Positions 56,682-64,000 of a stretch of 64,000 nucleotides of DNA are shown piece after piece (within the stretch, counting starts at the first letter, position 1; every line of letters begins with the position of its first letter). Made by a program: the position numbers and the translations under genes. Below the pieces are notes generated by a model that saw nothing but the letters and a program-made list of their open reading frames with translations, did not search any database and had not been told where the DNA came from. Origin of the DNA: Lentilactobacillus laojiaonis (GTDB lineage: Bacteria > Bacillota > Bacilli > Lactobacillales > Lactobacillaceae); assembly GCF_020616595.1 (NCBI RefSeq), contig NZ_CP085278.1:248001-312000 (forward strand), read 5' to 3'.

Positions 56682-56710
56682 TTGCATTGGGTTAAGTAAA
56701 CCAATATAAT
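56682..56710 (+). promoter_or_regulatory. Promoter of the lipoteichoic acid operon
   Basis: TTGCAT (56682-56687) and a perfect TATAAT (56705-56710) are 17 bases apart. Confidence 0.75.
56686..56705. promoter_or_regulatory. Inverted repeat inside the lipoteichoic acid operon promoter
   Basis: ATTGGGTT and AAACCAAT (one mismatch in eight pairs, loop AAGT) fill the -35/-10 spacer, the standard place for a repressor operator. No regulator can be named. Confidence 0.55.
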
Positions 56711-56760
56711 TACATTAATTGTGTGTCAGGAATTAAATCTTATAGAAAGGGGTACTTGCC

Positions 56761-57957
56761 GTGAACATTGGCCTATTTACAGATACATATTTTCCACAGG
56801 TTAGTGGGGTAGCCACTTCTATTAAAACCCTAAAAAATGAATTGGAGCGACGTGGTAATAAAGTATATATATTTACAACCACCGATCCCCATGTTGAAAA
56901 AGATACTTATGAAAGAAATGTATTTAGATTTTCAAGTATTCCGTTCATTTCTTTTTCCGATCGGCGAATCGCCTTTCGAGGATTATTTAGAGCATATGAA
57001 ATTGCTAAAGAGCTTAATTTGGATATTGTCCATACCCAAACTGAATTTTCAATGGGAGTAATAGGTAAATTTGTTGCTAAAAATTTAAATATTCCCTGCG
57101 TTCATACTTACCATACAATGTATGAGGATTACTTGCATTATGTAGCTAATGGTAAGTTATTAAAACCAGTCCACGTTAAAGAAGCTACTTTAGCGTTCTG
57201 CCATAATTTATCGGGAGTCGTAGCTCCTAGTAACCGAGTATTAGATACGTTAACTAATTATGGAGTTAAAAGTACGATGAGAATTATTCCTACGGGAATT
57301 AACGTTGATAAATTTACAACTAAAGGAAAAGACGATATCAGGAAAAAGTATAGTATTAGTCATGATCAACCGTTGATGTTATCTTTAAGTCGCTTATCCT
57401 TTGAAAAAAATATTAGCGGATTGATAGCATTGTTCCCAAGTATCTTAAAACAATTACCTAATACCGTGTTAATGATTGTTGGTGATGGACCATCTAAAGA
57501 TGATCTTGAACGTCAGGTTAAAGTTAGCAATTTAGAGCAAAACGTTATTTTTACGGGAGAAATTAATAATGAATTAGTTAATTCTTATTATCAAGCTGCT
57601 GATGTATTTGCTTCTACTTCCAGTTCAGAATCTCAAGGACTAACTTATATTGAAGCAATGGCTTCTGGATTGCCAGTAGTAGTAGGAGTAACTCCATATA
57701 CTAATGAATTGCTAAATAGGGAATCTCTGGGAGCAACTTATAATAATAACGATGAGTTTATTAGCGAAGTAGTTAATTACTTAAAACATCCGGTGGATAG
57801 AAATGATGTTAATAATCAAAAAGTTTTAAAAGCTAAGTTAGATGAAATTTCAGCGGTAACTTTTGGTGATCGAATAATTGATTTTTACCATGATTTACAG
57901 CTCGATCAGGAATTAAGTCCGGATTACGCAACTAGGTCTAATGATACTAATGAATAG
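56761..57957 (+). CDS. GT4 glycosyltransferase, probable diacylglycerol glucosyltransferase (LafA/BgsB-like)
   Basis: A 398-residue GT-B enzyme. The N-terminus reads MNIGLFTDTYFPQVSGVATSIKTL, the conserved start of glycolipid synthases of this group; HTYHTMYEDYLHYV and the donor-binding ESQGLTYIEAMASGLPVV with the E-x7-E pattern are also clear. It probably transfers glucose from UDP-glucose to diacylglycerol, the first step of the lipoteichoic acid anchor, at the inner membrane face. The start is a GTG at 56761 behind GAAAGGGG. It is the first gene of a four-gene operon. Confidence 0.9.
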   Translation: MNIGLFTDTYFPQVSGVATSIKTLKNELERRGNKVYIFTTTDPHVEKDTYERNVFRFSSIPFISFSDRRIAFRGLFRAYEIAKELNLDIVHTQTEFSMGVIGKFVAKNLNIPCVHTYHTMYEDYLHYVANGKLLKPVHVKEATLAFCHNLSGVVAPSNRVLDTLTNYGVKSTMRIIPTGINVDKFTTKGKDDIRKKYSISHDQPLMLSLSRLSFEKNISGLIALFPSILKQLPNTVLMIVGDGPSKDDLERQVKVSNLEQNVIFTGEINNELVNSYYQAADVFASTSSSESQGLTYIEAMASGLPVVVGVTPYTNELLNRESLGATYNNNDEFISEVVNYLKHPVDRNDVNNQKVLKAKLDEISAVTFGDRIIDFYHDLQLDQELSPDYATRSNDTNE

Positions 57958-57977
57958 GTTAGGAGTAATAATTAATT

Positions 57978-59000
57978 ATGATAAAAATTAACATGTTTTC
58001 TAGTGCTGATAAAGTTAAGGGACAGGGGGTAGGTAGTGCATATCTTGAATTAATTAATATGTTAAAAAAAACCTCTGATAACCAATTTGATATTACAATT
58101 AATCAGTCTGGAACAGCCGATATAACGCACTACCACACCATTGATCCTAAGTTTTATGTTTCCACATTTTCTAAGCAGCGAGGCAAAAAAATTGGCTACG
58201 TTCATTTTTTACCAGAAACATTAGAAGGTAGTTTAAAGATTCCCCAGCCTTTTAGAAATATTTTTTATAAATATGTAATTTCTTTTTATAAGCGGATGGA
58301 CCATTTAGTAGTAGTTAATCCTACATTTATTCCTAAATTGGTAGCTTATGGAATTGATAAAAATAAAATTACCTATATTCCTAACTTTGTTAGTACTGAT
58401 GAATTTTATGCAGTAGACGATGCAACTAAAAATCAATTACGTCAAGAAATGGGATTTAGTAAGGATCAGTTTATTGTTTTAGGTAGTGGCCAAGTGCAAA
58501 CTCGTAAGGGAGTTTTGGACTTTGTTAAGTTAGCTAAAGCTAATCCGGATGTTCAATTTATTTGGACAGGTGGCTTTTCATTTGGAAAAATGACAGACGG
58601 TTATAAGGAACTCGAGAAGGTAGTAAAGAATCCGCCCAAAAATTTGAGCTTTCCAGGCATTGTTGATCGAGATAAATTAGTTAAATATTATAATATTGCG
58701 GACTTATTTTTATTGCCATCCTATAATGAACTATTTCCAATGTCAGTATTAGAAGCATTTTCAACTCACACTCCAGTAATGCTTAGAGACTTAGACTTAT
58801 ATAAATCGATTATTGATGGCTATTATTTACCAGCTAAGGACTTTTTAGAAATGGATTATCAAATTAAGCTTTTATCTAGGGATAAATCTAAATTAGAAAC
58901 CCTAGAAGAAAAATCTAAACAAGCGGCTAATCAATATTCAGAAGAACATTTATCAACTGTTTGGAAAAAATTCTATACGAAACAGATAAGGAATGATTAG
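57978..59000 (+). CDS. GT4 glycosyltransferase, probable diglycosyl-diacylglycerol synthase (LafB/CpoA/BgsA-like)
   Basis: A 340-residue GT4 enzyme, shorter than its neighbour. It begins MIKINMFSSADKVKGQGVGSAYLELINML, has DITHYHTIDPKFY and YIPNFVSTDEFY, and ends with the donor motif NELFPMSVLEAFSTHTPVMLRD. It is likely to add the second hexose to monoglycosyl-diacylglycerol, as CpoA in streptococci does. It lies 20 bases after the first glycosyltransferase and four bases before the UPF0104 gene, all in one operon. Confidence 0.9.
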   Translation: MIKINMFSSADKVKGQGVGSAYLELINMLKKTSDNQFDITINQSGTADITHYHTIDPKFYVSTFSKQRGKKIGYVHFLPETLEGSLKIPQPFRNIFYKYVISFYKRMDHLVVVNPTFIPKLVAYGIDKNKITYIPNFVSTDEFYAVDDATKNQLRQEMGFSKDQFIVLGSGQVQTRKGVLDFVKLAKANPDVQFIWTGGFSFGKMTDGYKELEKVVKNPPKNLSFPGIVDRDKLVKYYNIADLFLLPSYNELFPMSVLEAFSTHTPVMLRDLDLYKSIIDGYYLPAKDFLEMDYQIKLLSRDKSKLETLEEKSKQAANQYSEEHLSTVWKKFYTKQIRND

Positions 59001-59003
59001 GTA

Positions 59004-60032
59004 GTGACTAGAAAAAATAAATTAGCTTTTACAGCTATGGTGATTATTGGTGTTTTAATCCTAGGTTATTCTTTAAAGGATATTAAACTCAGTATTTTGA
59101 TTCGCGATCTAGCCCACATTAATCTTGTTTATTTATTCGTCGCATTTTTATGTATCTGTATCTACTTATTAATAGAAGCTTGTATCACAAAAATTTTAGT
59201 GAGCAGTAGCGTTAAGGGCTTTACTTTTAAAGACGCCCTAAGAGTTCCGTTAGTTGAACAATTATTTAACGGAATTACGCCGTTTTCATCGGGTGGTCAA
59301 CCAGGACAATTATTTGTAATGGTGCAATCCGGTATAGATGGAGGCAAGGCTAGCTCAATTCTATTAATAAAATTTGTAGTTTATCAGTTAATGATTGTAA
59401 TTAATTTTTTTATTAGTTTATTGATCGGATTTAATTTTGTTGCGAAAAAGTTACATTATCTCGCATTATTCTTAATATTTGGTTTTTTAATTCATTTATT
59501 TGTTATTATAGGATTGTTGATGGTAATGTATATTCCTAAGCTAACTAAACGGCTAGTTAATATATTAATTTATCCAATTAAATGGTTTAAATCACCAGTT
59601 AAATTTGATGAATTAGCTACCGTTTTAGATAAAAAAATCGATATTTTATATGCGGAAAGTATTCGATTGGGTAGAAGTCCTAAATTGATTCTAAAAATTT
59701 CAGGATTAACTTTTATTCAATTATTATTTTATTATTTAATTCCTTATTTTATTATGATTTCATTGGGATATACTTCAGCGAATGTAATGTTGGTGGTTAG
59801 TTTACACGTTATTATAGTAATGATAATTTCTTTATTTCCCATTCCAGGAGGATCTGGTGGGGCTGAATTTAGTTTCGAAGCATTATTTAGTAACTATATA
59901 ACTAGTCACAGTAAATTAGTGGTCGCAATGGTTATCTGGAGACTTATTACTTATTATTTTGGGATGATAATGGGAGCAATTGCTTTAATTGTTAAACCTG
60001 ATAAAGTAAAAGATCCAGCTAGAAAAAATTAA
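59004..60032 (+). CDS. UPF0104 (YbhN/AglD/MprF-N-like) membrane protein, possible glycolipid flippase
   Basis: A 342-residue protein with about eight membrane helices and the family signatures PLVEQLFNGITPFSSGGQPGQLFVM near residue 80 and SLFPIPGGSGGAEFSFEALF near residue 275. These are the flippase-like domain motifs shared with the N-terminal half of MprF. Placement between the glycolipid synthases and LtaS makes movement of the glycolipid anchor across the membrane the natural guess; it is inference. The start is a GTG at 59004. The next gene follows closely. Confidence 0.88.
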   Translation: MTRKNKLAFTAMVIIGVLILGYSLKDIKLSILIRDLAHINLVYLFVAFLCICIYLLIEACITKILVSSSVKGFTFKDALRVPLVEQLFNGITPFSSGGQPGQLFVMVQSGIDGGKASSILLIKFVVYQLMIVINFFISLLIGFNFVAKKLHYLALFLIFGFLIHLFVIIGLLMVMYIPKLTKRLVNILIYPIKWFKSPVKFDELATVLDKKIDILYAESIRLGRSPKLILKISGLTFIQLLFYYLIPYFIMISLGYTSANVMLVVSLHVIIVMIISLFPIPGGSGGAEFSFEALFSNYITSHSKLVVAMVIWRLITYYFGMIMGAIALIVKPDKVKDPARKN

Positions 60033-60062
60033 TCTGGATTTAATTTGGAGGAACAAATTGTA

Positions 60063-62132
60063 ATGTCGGGTTTGAAAAATAAATTTAAGCTAAAAAATGT
60101 GCTTAATACTAGGTTGGGATTTTATATCTTTACCGTACTTTTATTTTGTATTAAAACTTATTTAGTTTATAAAACAAAATTTACTCTGGGAGCAAAAGGC
60201 TCACTTCAAGAATTCATTTTAGCGATTAATCCAATTCCTGCCGCACTATTGACGTTTGGATTGGCGTTATATTTTAGCGGTAAATTATCGTATTGGTTGT
60301 TAATGATTATTGATTTTATTGAATCTACTTGGATATTTGCTAATATTGTGTATTATCGTGAATTTTCTGATTTTCTATCAATGGGAATAATTAAGGGTAG
60401 TGGTAATGTCCAAAATAATCTAGGCAAAAGTTTAATGGAAATTATTCATCCTAGTGACTTTTTAGTTTATTTAGATATCATCATACTAATTGTTTTATTG
60501 ATAGTTAAAGCAATTAAAATAGACTACCGTCCGTTTAAAAAGTGGAAGGCAGGAATTGTTTCTTTAATATCATTATTACTGATGGGATCAGAATATAGTT
60601 TAGCTAGTTCAGATCGTTCTGGATTATTGACTAGAACTTTTGATAATAATTATATTGTTAAGTATCTAGGACTAAATGAATATGCAGTTTTTAGTGCTTA
60701 TCAAACACAAAAAGAAACTTCTACACGTTCTAAAGCCAGAGCTAGTGATATGAATAGTGTCTTGAAGTATTTAAAAAATAATCGTGCTAAAGAAAATGTT
60801 CAATATTTCGGTAAAGCTAAAGGTAAGAATGTATTTATTATTCATCTAGAAAGCTTCCAACAATTTTTAGTGAATTATAAAGTAGATGGTAAAGAGGTAA
60901 CTCCAACTATTAATAAGTTCTATCACAATAAAAATACAGTTGGATTTGATAATTTCTACCATCAAGTTGCTCAAGGTAAAACTTCAGATGCTGAAATGAT
61001 GATGGAAAATTCATTATTTGGTTTACCTCAAGGATCAGCTATGGTTACTTACGGTGCACAAAATACTTATCAAGCTGCTCCGGCCATCTTAGATCAAAAA
61101 GGCTACACTACAGCAGCATTTCATGGAGATGTACCAAGTTTCTGGAATCGAGATAGTACCTATAAGTCATGGGGATACCAATATTTCTTTAGTTCAGAAT
61201 ACTATAAACAAAAATCTGCTGATTACAGCATTGGATATGGTTTAAAAGATAAGATCTTCTTTAAAGATAGTGCAAACTATATCCAACAATTACCACAACC
61301 ATTTTATGCTAAGCTAATTACTTTAACTAACCATTATCCATATGAAATTGATAAACAAAATACTGATTTTCCTGCTACCACAACTGGTGATAAAACGGTA
61401 GATCCATATGTTCAAACTGCTCACTATTTAGACCAAGCCTTTGCAGAGTTTATGGATTATCTACAAAAAACAGGTTTATTAAAAGATAGTATGATTGTTT
61501 TATATGGTGATCACTATGGAATTTCGAATAACCATAGGGATGCAATTGCTCAATTATTGAATAAGAAAGAAATAACTTCTTATGATCTAGCACAATTCCA
61601 AAAAGTACCATTTATGATTTATAGTCAGGGACTAAAAGGTGGCATAAATCATAATTATGGTGGCGAGATAGATGCTTTACCAACCCTATTACATTTATTA
61701 GGCGATAAAAACAATGATACAATCCAATTTGGAACTGATTTATTGTCTAAACAACATAAACAAATTGTAGCGTTTAGGAATGGAGATTTTGTAACCCCTA
61801 AATATACAAAAGTTGGTAACGATGTTTATTTAACCAAATCAGGAAATAAAATAGATCCTAATGAAAAACAAAAGTCTGAAATAGCTCAGTTACAAAATCA
61901 TGTAACAACTGAGTTATCTTTATCAGATCGTGTTATTTATGGAGACTTACTAAGGTTTTACAAGCCAAAAGGATTTAAGAAGGTTAATACTAAAGACTTT
62001 ACGTATAAGTACACGACTGCCTTGGATAACCTTAAAAAAATACAGACTGAAAAGCCAACTAGTATTGAAGCTAAAAACGACAATCAGTCTACAATGGATG
62101 AATATAAAACTGATGCCCCAGAATTACAATAA
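60063..62132 (+). CDS. ltaS: Lipoteichoic acid synthase
   Basis: A 689-residue LtaS that polymerises glycerol phosphate from phosphatidylglycerol onto the glycolipid anchor outside the membrane. Five N-terminal membrane helices (to about residue 190) precede the extracellular sulfatase-like domain. The nucleophile is Thr307 in QGKTSDAEMMM; FHGDVPSFWNRDSTYKSWGY, NHYPYE and YGDHYGIS carry metal and catalytic residues. The ATG at 60063, 11 bases after GGAGG, is preferred over the TTG at 60045, which overlaps that site. The last ~70 residues are a charged tail. DagK at 22.5 kb would recycle the diacylglycerol by-product. Confidence 0.95.
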   Translation: MSGLKNKFKLKNVLNTRLGFYIFTVLLFCIKTYLVYKTKFTLGAKGSLQEFILAINPIPAALLTFGLALYFSGKLSYWLLMIIDFIESTWIFANIVYYREFSDFLSMGIIKGSGNVQNNLGKSLMEIIHPSDFLVYLDIIILIVLLIVKAIKIDYRPFKKWKAGIVSLISLLLMGSEYSLASSDRSGLLTRTFDNNYIVKYLGLNEYAVFSAYQTQKETSTRSKARASDMNSVLKYLKNNRAKENVQYFGKAKGKNVFIIHLESFQQFLVNYKVDGKEVTPTINKFYHNKNTVGFDNFYHQVAQGKTSDAEMMMENSLFGLPQGSAMVTYGAQNTYQAAPAILDQKGYTTAAFHGDVPSFWNRDSTYKSWGYQYFFSSEYYKQKSADYSIGYGLKDKIFFKDSANYIQQLPQPFYAKLITLTNHYPYEIDKQNTDFPATTTGDKTVDPYVQTAHYLDQAFAEFMDYLQKTGLLKDSMIVLYGDHYGISNNHRDAIAQLLNKKEITSYDLAQFQKVPFMIYSQGLKGGINHNYGGEIDALPTLLHLLGDKNNDTIQFGTDLLSKQHKQIVAFRNGDFVTPKYTKVGNDVYLTKSGNKIDPNEKQKSEIAQLQNHVTTELSLSDRVIYGDLLRFYKPKGFKKVNTKDFTYKYTTALDNLKKIQTEKPTSIEAKNDNQSTMDEYKTDAPELQ

Positions 62133-62163
62133 AACGCCTAACATATGTTAGGCGTTTTTTATT
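62130..62163 (+). terminator. Terminator after ltaS
   Basis: The stem AAAACGCCTAACA / TGTTAGGCGTTTT is followed by a T run and insulates the rRNA operon. Confidence 0.9.
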
Positions 62164-62174
62164 TAAAAAAGTTG

Positions 62175-62379
62175 TTGACGTATTACAATAACCCATGTAT
62201 TATATATTATGCTGCTTGATTGAAAGACAACTAGATAAATAAAAAAAGTTGTTGACACAAGCAAGTGAGCTTGTTATGATAGATAACGTTGCTTGAGAGA
62301 GATTACTTAATTGGTTGAATTAATTAAGTTAATTAAATTAAAAAAAGTTGTTGACGCAAGCAATTGAATCTGTTATTAT
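62175..62379 (+). promoter_or_regulatory. Three tandem rRNA promoters
   Basis: Each copy follows AAAAAGTTG and has an exact 17-base spacer. P1 has TTGACG 62175-62180 and TATTAT 62198-62203. P2 has TTGACA 62252-62257 and TATGAT 62275-62280. P3 has TTGACG 62351-62356 and TATTAT 62374-62379. The 432 bases between ltaS and 16S hold only these promoters and the leader. Confidence 0.9.
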
Positions 62380-62566
62380 TAAATAGTTGTCAAAACGATA
62401 ATAAATAAGTTATGACAACGAAGTAGATCTTTGAAAACTGAACAAAGTTTCGATTAAACAAATGTGCAGGGCGTCATAAATCATTTCGGTTTATGACCAA
62501 AACATTTGCGAAGTCAATTCGCTAGTAAATAGAACAACAAAATGAGCTTACAAGCTTAATCATTTT
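62380..62566 (+). promoter_or_regulatory. rRNA leader with antitermination-like sequence and hairpins
   Basis: The leader contains GATCTTTGAAAACTGAAC (near 62427-62444), as usual before Firmicutes 16S genes and probably the antitermination box region. It also holds a perfect hairpin GTCATAAA/TTTATGAC (62473-62480 and 62490-62497) enclosed by AAATGT/ACATTT. It would take part in processing of the 16S precursor. Confidence 0.65.

Positions 62567-64000
<1,434 letters not shown>

Overview
The window is chromosomal DNA from a low-GC Gram-positive bacterium of the family Lactobacillaceae. The support is the partial 16S rRNA at the right end, AT-rich coding sequence with frequent TTG and GTG starts behind strong AGGAGG-type sites, and family-typical genes (camS, clpE with a CtsR operator, ptsHI, lipoteichoic acid genes, a T-box before asnS, a C69 dipeptidase). 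A gluconate kinase would fit a heterofermentative species, but the genus is not resolved from sequence reading alone. No prophage, transposase, integrase or CRISPR array was seen.

Layout. 0-8 kb: the end of rplM, then rpsI, a short-chain dehydrogenase, T-box plus asnS, a YbjQ protein, a TMEM175-type channel, an AraC regulator divergent from an iron alcohol dehydrogenase and aldo-keto reductase pair, and a 59-aa SH3-like protein. 8-13.7 kb: a MarR-controlled ABC exporter, an ECF S component, a DUF2187-like protein, a GH73 glucosaminidase and a diverged PurK-like ATP-grasp protein. 13.8-25 kb: a housekeeping block pcrA-ligA-camS-gatCAB-dagK-rlmCD. 25-32.8 kb: an amino-acid permease, gntK divergent from an RpiR regulator, a GH25-like protein that seems to have lost its catalytic acids, a DUF4828 protein, a Gfo/Idh/MocA oxidoreductase, a DEAD-box helicase and tRNA-Arg(CCT).

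32.9-36.1 kb holds five genes I do not recognise, including a duplicated protein family and a 56-aa gene. 36.1-40.5 kb carries an L,D-transpeptidase, a structured leader or small RNA before a 48-aa membrane protein, a GtrB/GtrA glycosylation pair and an M29 aminopeptidase. 40.6-48.7 kb contains UDP-GlcNAc 2-epimerase, a YihY protein, flavodoxin, recX, an AI-2E family protein, tagD, a stand-alone TarM-N-domain-like protein and a CDP-glycerol glycerophosphotransferase. 48.8-56.6 kb: prfC, pepD, clpE, a 59-aa protein, ptsH and ptsI. 56.7-62.1 kb is a four-gene lipoteichoic acid operon (two GT4 glycolipid synthases, a UPF0104 membrane protein, LtaS). Three tandem rRNA promoters, a leader and 16S rRNA follow to the right edge.

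Cell-envelope polymer synthesis is the strongest functional theme. Glycolipid anchor plus LtaS, GtrA/GtrB, tagD plus a poly(glycerol phosphate) polymerase, and the epimerase that makes the ManNAc donor of the wall teichoic linkage unit all lie within 25 kb, together with several peptidoglycan enzymes. Regulatory sites are well preserved: twin MarR operators, an RpiR-type palindrome, a CtsR box, two cre-like sites and a palindrome inside the promoter of the lipoteichoic acid operon.
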